A DNA stretch of 5,124 bases from Burkholderiales bacterium. Its GTDB lineage: Bacteria > Pseudomonadota > Gammaproteobacteria > Burkholderiales > Burkholderiaceae_C. The notes beneath the pieces are model-generated. The model was not told the origin of the DNA. It did no database searches and worked only from the letters and a program-made list of their open reading frames with translations. This document shows, in pieces, positions 1 to 5,124 of the stretch (positions within the stretch are counted from its first letter, which is position 1; each line of letters starts with the position of its first letter). The translations under genes were made by a program, and so were the position numbers. The stretch spans positions 1-5,124 of the forward strand of contig CANHBY010000146.1 of assembly GCA_947458895.1 (NCBI GenBank), written 5' to 3'.

Positions 1-659
1 CCAGCGCTGGCCGTCTGAACATTCACCTCCACACCCAGCGCCCCCAGCTTGGCCTCAACCACCCGGCGATAGGCCAGACTGCCCGGAAGGACCTTCCAGG
101 CCTGGGTATAGGCTTGAATGGCATCAGGCTGCTTTCCCTGGGCCATCAAGATATCGCCGCGACGATCAGCCACGAGCCCTTCAAAGGCCTCAGAAGGTGA
201 CTTTTCCACCAGGCGCAGTGCATCATCAAGCTTGTTTTCCTCTATCAGCAAACCGGCCAATCGCAGGCGCGAAACGGCTTGATACTCTTGATTGGTGGCG
301 TTGTCGCTCACCCACGTGAGGGCAGCCTGGGCCTCATTGATTTGGTTGGCATCGAACTGATACTTAGCCACCAACAACCCGGCCTGTTGAGCAAAGAGGG
401 TTTTAGGGTAGCGCGCCTTGATGTCAGAGAATACCAAGTTGGCCTTGGTGGTGTCACGATCGGCAACGGCCTTATCGAGCTCATCGAACATGGCGCTGGC
501 CTTGAGCGACTGACCCTGCTGATAACGCTCCCACTGAGACCAGCCTACATACGAGCCCAACACCAGTGTCAGCAAGGTCAGGACGAGGGTGCCGTAGCGC
601 CTCCAAAACGCCTTGATCTGTTCGATCTGCTCTTGTTCTTCAAGGTTAAGTTGGGACAT
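1..659 (-). CDS. yfgM: YfgM-like membrane-anchored TPR protein (3' end outside window)
   Basis: 219 codons are visible from ATG 659-657 and no stop is reached; the next residue begins GG (Gly). The protein opens with MSQLNLEEQEQIEQIKAFW, a short acidic cytoplasmic tail. One hydrophobic segment follows at about residues 23-40 (TLVLTLLTLVLGSYVGW), then a long helical region resembling tetratricopeptide repeats. This is the architecture of the YfgM / TPR_21 family (about 206 residues in E. coli), so the gene is probably nearly complete. In E. coli, YfgM is an inner-membrane protein with a periplasmic TPR domain that associates with the SecYEG translocon and PpiD. I infer the same location here. 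The position downstream of hisS fits, since bamB and der usually follow. An in-frame TGA lies shortly upstream of this ATG, so the start is well bounded, although the ribosome site (AAAGA) is weak. The family call is strong; the function is by homology. Confidence 0.85.
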   Translation of the reverse strand, partial: MSQLNLEEQEQIEQIKAFWRRYGTLVLTLLTLVLGSYVGWSQWERYQQGQSLKASAMFDELDKAVADRDTTKANLVFSDIKARYPKTLFAQQAGLLVAKYQFDANQINEAQAALTWVSDNATNQEYQAVSRLRLAGLLIEENKLDDALRLVEKSPSEAFEGLVADRRGDILMAQGKQPDAIQAYTQAWKVLPGSLAYRRVVEAKLGALGVEVNVQTASA

Positions 660-694
660 GTTGGATCTTTGGAGTCAAATACGTGAAGTGGGAG

Positions 695-700
695 ATTATC
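695..700 (-). promoter_or_regulatory. Possible -10 element upstream of yfgM
   Basis: The minus strand reads GATAAT here, 5 of 6 matches to the sigma-70 -10 consensus, about 35 bases before the yfgM ATG. Seventeen bases further upstream the hexamer is only GTTCTA, a poor -35 match. The surrounding 112-base gap between hisS and yfgM (660-771) contains no convincing terminator; a 4-bp CCTT/AAGG pairing is too short to count. The element may be chance, with yfgM simply co-transcribed with hisS. Confidence 0.2.
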
Positions 701-771
701 AGGGATGCCAACGCGAGTAGAACCTAGACGAGCCCCATCGCATGATCCTTGAAGCAAAGGCCTACGGACCA

Positions 772-2106
772 TCAGCCTGCCTGGAGCAGATCAGCCGCCC
801 ACTGGTCTACCTGATGCAGTGGGAAGGCACGTTGGAGCACAGAGGCATCACGGAGATTTTTCAGGCTCACCTCACCGCGCGCCACCTCGTCGTCGCCAAA
901 CACCAGGGCGTAGCGCGCACCCGAGTCGTTGGCCTTCTCGAATTGGGTGCGTATGCGGGCCGGGCCCGCAGGGCCCATGGCATGCATGAGCACTGAAACC
1001 CCGTGGGCCCTCAGGGCCTCCATCGTCGACATGGCAACACCCATGACCCCAGCGCTGGGCACCACGGCATACACCGCTGGGGGCTGCACGGGAGGGAGGA
1101 GCTCGAGTTCTTTGAGCAGCAACAACAAGCGCTCAATGCCCATGCCCCAGCCCACGGCAGGCGCAGGCTTACCTCCGAGCTGCTCGATCAGTGCGTCATA
1201 GCGCCCCCCTCCGCAAACGGTGCCTTGCGAGCCCAGGCGATCGGTCACCCACTCGAAGACGGTGAGGTTGTAGTAGTCCATGCCCCGCACCAAACGTGGG
1301 TTCACTCGGTAGCTCAGACCCACAGCATCAAGCACCGAGCACACCGCCTTGAAATGCGCCAAAGAGGCCTCGCCCAAAAAGCTCATCAGCTGAGGAGCCG
1401 ATTCCACCACCGGCTGCATGGCCGGGTTTTTGGAATCGAGAATGCGCAGAGGGTTGCTGTGGATGCGGCGCAGGGCCTCCGCATCAAGCAGATGCTGGTG
1501 AGCCTCGAAGTGGGCAATCAGGGCTTGCCGGTGAGCCAAGCGCTCATCGGGCTGACCAAGGCTATTGAGCTCAAGTCGAACGTCGCGCCCTTCGACCAGC
1601 CCCAGCTCGCGCCAGAGGGCCCGACACATCAAAATCAGTTCGGCATCCACGTCAGGGCCTGCGAAACCCAGTGCCTCGGCACCCACTTGGTGAAACTGGC
1701 GGTAGCGGCCCTTTTGCGGATTTTCGTGGCGAAACATGGGGCCCATGTAGTAAAGACGTTTGCCGCCCTCGCGCAGGAAAGACCGTTCGTTCATTGCACG
1801 AACAACGCCGGCGGTGTTTTCAGGCCGCAGCGTCAGGCGGTCACCGTTTTTGGCATCTTCAAAGGAGTACATCTCCTTCTCGACGATGTCGGTGACCTGC
1901 CCCAAGGCGCGTGCGAAGAGCGCTGTAGGTTCGACGATCGGTGTGCGCACATTGGCATAGCCATAGCGCCCCAGCAGTTCACGCGCCCTGCCCTCAAACC
2001 ACTCCCAGGCGCTGGAGTCAGGAGGCAGGATGTCGTTCATTCCCTTGACAGCCTGCAGCGCGGGCTTTTTCTCGATCTTGCCGATCTTTTCGTTGTTCTC
2101 GTTCAT
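772..2106 (-). CDS. hisS: Histidyl-tRNA synthetase
   Basis: Class II aminoacyl-tRNA synthetase that charges tRNA-His with histidine using ATP in the cytoplasm. It has 444 residues from ATG 2104-2106, close to the family norm of about 420-450. Visible in order: the N-terminal [25 protein letters not shown] and the tract [24 protein letters not shown] at about 93-104; motif 2 [20 protein letters not shown] at 125-144; the histidine-specific motif RGMDYY at 274-279; CGGGRYD at about 298-304; motif 3 GWGMGIERL at about 319-327; and a C-terminal anticodon-binding domain from about 345. The chosen start gives a charged lead ([13 protein letters not shown]) and has AGG nine bases upstream. The frame stays open to a GTG at 2160, but this would add 18 unusual residues. 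The gene follows ispG, as in E. coli. One oddity is Asn129 in motif 2, where FRHERPQ is usual. Confidence 0.97.
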   Translation of the reverse strand: MNENNEKIGKIEKKPALQAVKGMNDILPPDSSAWEWFEGRARELLGRYGYANVRTPIVEPTALFARALGQVTDIVEKEMYSFEDAKNGDRLTLRPENTAGVVRAMNERSFLREGGKRLYYMGPMFRHENPQKGRYRQFHQVGAEALGFAGPDVDAELILMCRALWRELGLVEGRDVRLELNSLGQPDERLAHRQALIAHFEAHQHLLDAEALRRIHSNPLRILDSKNPAMQPVVESAPQLMSFLGEASLAHFKAVCSVLDAVGLSYRVNPRLVRGMDYYNLTVFEWVTDRLGSQGTVCGGGRYDALIEQLGGKPAPAVGWGMGIERLLLLLKELELLPPVQPPAVYAVVPSAGVMGVAMSTMEALRAHGVSVLMHAMGPAGPARIRTQFEKANDSGARYALVFGDDEVARGEVSLKNLRDASVLQRAFPLHQVDQWAADLLQAG

Positions 2107-2250
2107 GTTCTTCAACCTAAAAACTGCAGTTGGACGCGCCCGAGTGTGCAGCGCTTTCACCCAAAAAGTGATGGGGTCAGTGTGCGAAATTCTGAGCGTT
2201 CATCAGGTGTCGCCGACGGAAGTAAGCGGTCAACTGCGGTTCAATGCAAT
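2107..2250 (-). promoter_or_regulatory. ispG-hisS intergenic region, possible hisS promoter
   Basis: This 144-base non-coding gap is large for a tightly packed operon and may carry a hisS promoter. The minus strand has TTGACC at 2228-2233, a 5 of 6 match to the -35 consensus, but no good -10 lies 16-18 bases downstream. Other contents are a 10-base palindrome AACTGCAGTT (2122-2131), too short for a terminator, and an 8-codon frame (ATG at 2201-2203) reading MNAQNFAH with no Shine-Dalgarno site. No T-box or strong hairpin is evident. The promoter reading is an inference. Confidence 0.25.
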
Positions 2251-3552
2251 TCAAACGTGTTCAGCGCGAGCATTGGCCGGGCCTGCATGGCCAAAGCGGT
2301 CTTCGATGTACTTCTCGACCAGCTCCTGAAATTCGGTGGCGATGGCATCACCGCGCAGCGTGAGAGCTTTCTCGCCGTCGATGTAAACCGGCGCCGCAGG
2401 GGCCTCCCCCGTGCCCGGCAGGCTGATGCCGAGGTCAGCGTGCTTGCTCTCACCAGGGCCATTGACGATGCAACCCATGACGGCCACCTTCAGGCCCTCT
2501 ACACCGGGGTACTTCGTACGCCAAAGCGGCATTTGGGCGCGCAGAAAATCATCAATCTGCTTGGCCATTTCTTGGAAGGTGGTGCTGGTGGTGCGGCCAC
2601 ACCCAGGGCAAGCGGTGACGCTGGGATTGAATGTTCGAAGCCCGAGCGACTGCAATATCTCAAGGGCCACAAGCACCTCCTGGGTTCGCGCCTCACCCGG
2701 CTGAGGGGTGAGCGACACACGAATCGTGTCGCCAATGCCCTCCTGAAGCAACAGCGCCAAGGCGGTTGCGGAAGCGACGGTGCCTTTGGTGCCCATGCCC
2801 GCCTCTGTGAGGCCCAGATGCAGCGCGTGATCGCACTGGCGAGCCAATGCCCGGTACACGCTGACAAGATCCTGCACACCAGACATCTTGCAAGACAAGA
2901 TAATTTGATCGGCACTCAAACCGATGTCGACGGCGCGCTGAGCCGACTCCACCGCAGAGGCCACGATGGCCCGGTACATGATCTGCCGGGGCTCGAAGGG
3001 CGTGGCCAATTGAGCGTTTTCGTCCATCATCTCGGCCAGCAGCTCTTGGTCGAGACTGCCCCAGTTGACACCGATGCGCACCACTTTGTCGAGCTTGGCG
3101 GCGATCTCGATCATTTGAGCAAACTGCCGATCGCGCTTGTCACCCTTGCCCACGTTGCCAGGGTTGATTCGATATTTTGAAAGCGCCTGGGCACATGCAG
3201 GGTGCTCGGTCAGAAGGCGGTGGCCATTGAAGTGGAAGTCGCCGACCAAAGGTACTGTGACGCCCATGCGATCGAGTTGATCCCGGATGTGTGGTACGGC
3301 CGCTGCGGCCTCGGGTGTGTTGACCGTGATACGCACGAGCTCAGAGCCTGCGACAGCCAACTCCTTGACTTGGATGGCCGTTTCGATCACGTTCACGGTG
3401 TCCACGTTGGTCATGGATTGAACCCTGACCGGCGCGTCTCCGCCGATTGTGACCACCGAATCGCCCCAACAAACGCGGGCCTGCCTGCTGCGCCTGGGAG
3501 CAGGCTGGGCTGGCTCGATGAACTCGTTGCGCAAAGAGGGTTTCACTTTCAT
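2251..3552 (-). CDS. ispG: 4-hydroxy-3-methylbut-2-enyl diphosphate synthase (IspG/GcpE)
   Basis: IspG converts the cyclic diphosphate MEcPP to HMBPP, the penultimate step of the MEP isoprenoid pathway, using a [4Fe-4S] cluster and reduced flavodoxin or ferredoxin. The protein has 433 residues from ATG 3550-3552. It is longer than the 372-residue E. coli enzyme, and betaproteobacterial members tend to be of this longer size. Visible motifs are [11 protein letters not shown] near the N terminus, [37 protein letters not shown] and [12 protein letters not shown]. The cluster-binding tail has ACPGCGRT (Cys315, Cys318) and [15 protein letters not shown] (Cys361, Glu368), so all three cysteines and the glutamate ligand are present. 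A TTG at 3568-3570 would add six residues but has no ribosome site, whereas the ATG has CAGG nine bases upstream. The gene sits between rodZ and hisS, as is usual. Confidence 0.97.
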   Translation of the reverse strand: MKVKPSLRNEFIEPAQPAPRRSRQARVCWGDSVVTIGGDAPVRVQSMTNVDTVNVIETAIQVKELAVAGSELVRITVNTPEAAAAVPHIRDQLDRMGVTVPLVGDFHFNGHRLLTEHPACAQALSKYRINPGNVGKGDKRDRQFAQMIEIAAKLDKVVRIGVNWGSLDQELLAEMMDENAQLATPFEPRQIMYRAIVASAVESAQRAVDIGLSADQIILSCKMSGVQDLVSVYRALARQCDHALHLGLTEAGMGTKGTVASATALALLLQEGIGDTIRVSLTPQPGEARTQEVLVALEILQSLGLRTFNPSVTACPGCGRTTSTTFQEMAKQIDDFLRAQMPLWRTKYPGVEGLKVAVMGCIVNGPGESKHADLGISLPGTGEAPAAPVYIDGEKALTLRGDAIATEFQELVEKYIEDRFGHAGPANARAEHV

Positions 3553-3586
3553 ATCATGCAACCTGATCAAATAAAAGCGGAGAAGC

Positions 3587-3631
3587 TAAAAAGCTTCGAG
3601 GGCCACCACCAGACGCGCGCGCCTTCGAAGC
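3587..3631 (-). terminator. Candidate intrinsic terminator after rodZ
   Basis: On the minus strand the arm GCTTCGAAGGC (3631-3621) can pair with GCCCTCGAAGC (3603-3593): seven base pairs, one A-C mismatch, then three G/C pairs, around a 17-base loop. TTTTT (3592-3588) follows immediately. It begins 18 bases after the rodZ stop, the expected place for a terminator of the pilF-rodZ transcript. The tract is only five T and the loop is fairly large, so efficiency is uncertain. The ispG ATG lies only 34 bases beyond. A second small hairpin, GAAGCT-TTTT-AGCTTC (3597-3582), reuses the 3' arm. Confidence 0.55.
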
Positions 3632-3649
3632 ACGACATAGGCTAAGAAT

Positions 3650-4777
3650 TCAGTTCAAATGGAGGCGGGCCACATTGTCTTTGGTGGATGGCGCAAGGTC
3701 GACCACGCGCCCCCGAAACTTTACTACCGTGGCACGCGCATTGCCGATTCGCAGCCGCAGGGGAAGCGCGCCACCCTGAACAACGGACACCGATCCCGGA
3801 CGCAGGACCTGATTGAACAGAAGCTTGTCGTGGGCATCGTAAACACCGACCCATGAAGGCGATGTCGCACGTAATTCGAGCCGCCTGGCAGGATCGCGTC
3901 GCTCCTCCAGAGAGGCCACCAACTCACCGATGGGGTCGGATGAATTTGCCTTGGCTGCACCTTGCGCAACAGATTTCGTTGATGGCTCAACCGCTGACCG
4001 TTGGGGCGAAGGGCTGGGACGCACCGGCAGCTTTTGAGCAGGCACCTCTTGGAGTCTCGACGATCGGGCAGCTGATGGCTGATCGGCGGGGGGCTGAATG
4101 ACAGGTTGTAATGCCGGTGAGTGCAGAACGGCTGACTGAGGTGTCACGGCCGGTTGGACCTCAGATGGTGGTGTCTCTGGTGGTTGAGCAGCCGATACAG
4201 GCTCCAGAGGAAGGGCCTGTGGCATGCCACCGGGCTCTGCTGTGGGCTCCTGGGGCACCGACGCAGGATCGGAGGGCGGTTGAGCCACGATCACTTCAGA
4301 AGCCGCTGAAGAGTTCGCAGCCAATGGGGCTTGCGGTGCAGAGTCGGAGAACGGGATTTTGTAAATACCGTAAGCCGCCAGGAGAAGCAACAAGCTCAAC
4401 CAGATCAATGGGCGATTGAAGGAACCCAACGCCCCCAAGGGCAAACCCAAGCTTCGGTCACGATGTGGCTGGTTCAGACCCTCTGGGACTTGTTCAATGC
4501 GTTGGGCCTGGGTCAGGGGCAGCAGGCTCATCACGGGCGCTGGGTCTACGCTCAACTCCCGGCAGACTGTGAGCGCCAACGCCCGGGCGAAGGCGATACT
4601 GGGCAAGGCAGCCCAATCATCAGCCTCCAGCATTTCGAGCTTTGGCTGTGGCACCTTGATCGTCGCGGCAAAATCGACCATGTCGATGCCCCTCGCCTCG
4701 CGAGCCTCACGCAGTAAACGACCGGGGGAAGGCGAGTTATTGGACAGCTGTGAGCCAGGTGGATCTGACTCACTCAT
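3650..4777 (-). CDS. rodZ: RodZ-like cell-shape protein (HTH, one TM, DUF4115)
   Basis: RodZ is a bitopic inner-membrane protein that links the MreB cytoskeleton to the wall-elongation machinery; the role here is by homology. The 375 residues show, in order, an N-terminal Xre/Cro-type helix-turn-helix at about 20-88 (GRLLREAREARGIDMVDFAA, then LEMLEADDWAALPSIAFARA), which is the MreB-binding domain in known members. A basic stretch is followed by one membrane segment at about 123-141 (PLIWLSLLLLLAAYGIYKI). A periplasmic linker of about 150 residues, rich in Pro, Ala, Ser and Gln, comes next. The C-terminal beta domain (DUF4115) spans about 298-375 and includes ELRATSPSWVGVYDAHDKLL and PLRLRIGNA. 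ATG 4775-4777 was chosen because AAAAGGG lies eight bases upstream; the frame is open further, but that would overlap pilF extensively. The start overlaps the pilF stop by eight bases, suggesting coupled translation. A candidate terminator follows. Confidence 0.93.
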   Translation of the reverse strand: MSESDPPGSQLSNNSPSPGRLLREAREARGIDMVDFAATIKVPQPKLEMLEADDWAALPSIAFARALALTVCRELSVDPAPVMSLLPLTQAQRIEQVPEGLNQPHRDRSLGLPLGALGSFNRPLIWLSLLLLLAAYGIYKIPFSDSAPQAPLAANSSAASEVIVAQPPSDPASVPQEPTAEPGGMPQALPLEPVSAAQPPETPPSEVQPAVTPQSAVLHSPALQPVIQPPADQPSAARSSRLQEVPAQKLPVRPSPSPQRSAVEPSTKSVAQGAAKANSSDPIGELVASLEERRDPARRLELRATSPSWVGVYDAHDKLLFNQVLRPGSVSVVQGGALPLRLRIGNARATVVKFRGRVVDLAPSTKDNVARLHLN

Positions 4778-5124
4778 CGAACTGACCCTTTTCAAAAGCC
4801 ATGGACTCGGCCGATTTGGGGAATCGATCTGACAGCTGACGCCCCAGCAACTGAGCACCCGACGTGTTGCCCAATTTTTTCTCTATGCGGGCTCCCAGCC
4901 AGAGGGTCTGGGGATTGGTGAGTTCCGGGTTGTTGTAGATGCGCCTGAGGTAAAAACGCGAACGCTCATATTGGCCGCGACGATAAAGCACATCAGCCAG
5001 GTTATAGCCAGCAATGGGATTCCCCATATCGATTTCATAGCCCTTGACCAGCGTTGCCTCGGCCTTTTCAAGTTCACCATTGCGAGCCTGACAAGCCCCC
5101 TGGGCCACAAGGGTACGCTGAACA
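4770..5124 (-). CDS. pilF: Type IV pilus biogenesis/stability protein PilF/PilW-like (5' end outside window)
   Basis: Only the last 117 residues are visible; the frame is open to the window edge, so the true start and any lipoprotein signal lie outside. The visible part holds tetratricopeptide-like helices: RNGELEKAEATLVKGYEID, then NPIAGYNLADVLYRRGQYE, RSRFYLRRIYNN, and a C-terminal tail NPQTLWLGARIEKKLGN ending in AESMAFEKGQFDE. The paired phrases FYLRRI and LWLG(A/I)..E+KLG with a terminal FDE are familiar from betaproteobacterial PilF/PilW. In known members this outer-membrane lipoprotein (pilotin) is needed for assembly or stability of the PilQ secretin. Location directly upstream of rodZ, with an 8-base overlap of the reading frames, supports the call. 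Since only part of the gene is seen, another TPR protein cannot be fully excluded. Nothing appears truncated or frameshifted within the visible part. Confidence 0.85.
   Translation of the reverse strand, partial: VQRTLVAQGACQARNGELEKAEATLVKGYEIDMGNPIAGYNLADVLYRRGQYERSRFYLRRIYNNPELTNPQTLWLGARIEKKLGNTSGAQLLGRQLSDRFPKSAESMAFEKGQFDE

Noticed and set aside
279..686. Plus-strand reading frame of 135 codons over the yfgM-like gene
   Set aside because: It is codon-aligned antisense to yfgM, which has a clear membrane anchor and helical domain; no independent coding evidence exists.
578..772. 64-codon minus-strand frame between hisS and yfgM
   Set aside because: It overlaps the start of yfgM in another frame, and its composition (many Arg/Ser in the part over yfgM) is typical of an out-of-frame reading.
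2107..2160. Extended HisS start at GTG 2160
   Set aside because: It adds 18 residues before the recognised N terminus and lacks a ribosome site; ATG 2106 has AGG at suitable spacing.
1003..3180. A 725-codon plus-strand reading frame antisense to hisS and ispG and across the gap between them
   Set aside because: Its codons are exactly in register with the hisS and ispG codons on the opposite strand. It stays open because those stretches lack the sense codons TTA, CTA and TCA, which is expected in a GC-rich genome. It ends where ispG uses a TCA serine codon. The translation has no domain character, and both minus-strand genes are unambiguous.
3553..3570. Extended IspG start at TTG 3570
   Set aside because: No ribosome site precedes it, while the ATG at 3552 has CAGG nine bases upstream.
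3202..3645. Plus-strand reading frame of 147 codons over the 5' end of ispG
   Set aside because: It is antisense in register with ispG and runs across the terminator region; the translation resembles no known protein.
4331..4832. Overlapping plus-strand frames over rodZ
   Set aside because: They are shadows of rodZ, whose HTH, membrane segment and C-terminal domain are clear on the minus strand.
4778..4858. Extended RodZ start at 4858
   Set aside because: It would give a long overlap with pilF and a 27-residue extension unlike the family; ATG 4777 has AAAAGGG eight bases upstream.

Overview
The window is an ordinary housekeeping block from a GC-rich betaproteobacterium, most likely of the order Burkholderiales and perhaps close to Comamonadaceae. 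This placement rests on remembered family sequences and gene order, not on a search. All five genes lie on the minus strand, so transcription runs from the right end to the left. In that order they are pilF (pilW)-like, 5' end outside the window; rodZ; ispG (gcpE); hisS; and yfgM-like, 3' end outside the window. The order rodZ-ispG-hisS-yfgM matches the conserved proteobacterial cluster that in E. coli continues into bamB and der. pilF in front of rodZ is the usual arrangement in many proteobacteria.

Layout: 4770-5124 encodes the C-terminal part of a TPR lipoprotein-type pilus assembly protein. Its stop overlaps the rodZ start by 8 bases, which suggests translational coupling. rodZ (3650-4777) encodes a cytoplasmic helix-turn-helix, one membrane segment, a long Pro/Ala/Ser/Gln-rich linker and a C-terminal beta domain. 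The 97-base gap after rodZ holds a good candidate intrinsic terminator (3587-3631). ispG (2251-3552) encodes the iron-sulfur enzyme of the penultimate MEP-pathway step. A 144-base gap leads to hisS (772-2106), histidyl-tRNA synthetase. A 112-base gap leads to the yfgM-like gene (1-659), a membrane-anchored TPR-like protein. No intergenic stretch exceeds 150 bases.

The genes share no single pathway. They serve pilus assembly, cell shape, isoprenoid precursor synthesis, translation and the periplasmic side of secretion or folding, and they form a conserved neighbourhood. I saw no mobile element, CRISPR array, tRNA, rRNA or anomalous gene, and no evidence of a new biological system. The points most worth a second look are the terminator between rodZ and ispG, which leaves little room for a separate ispG promoter, and a substitution in motif 2 of HisS. 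Several long plus-strand reading frames, one of 725 codons, are codon-aligned antisense shadows.
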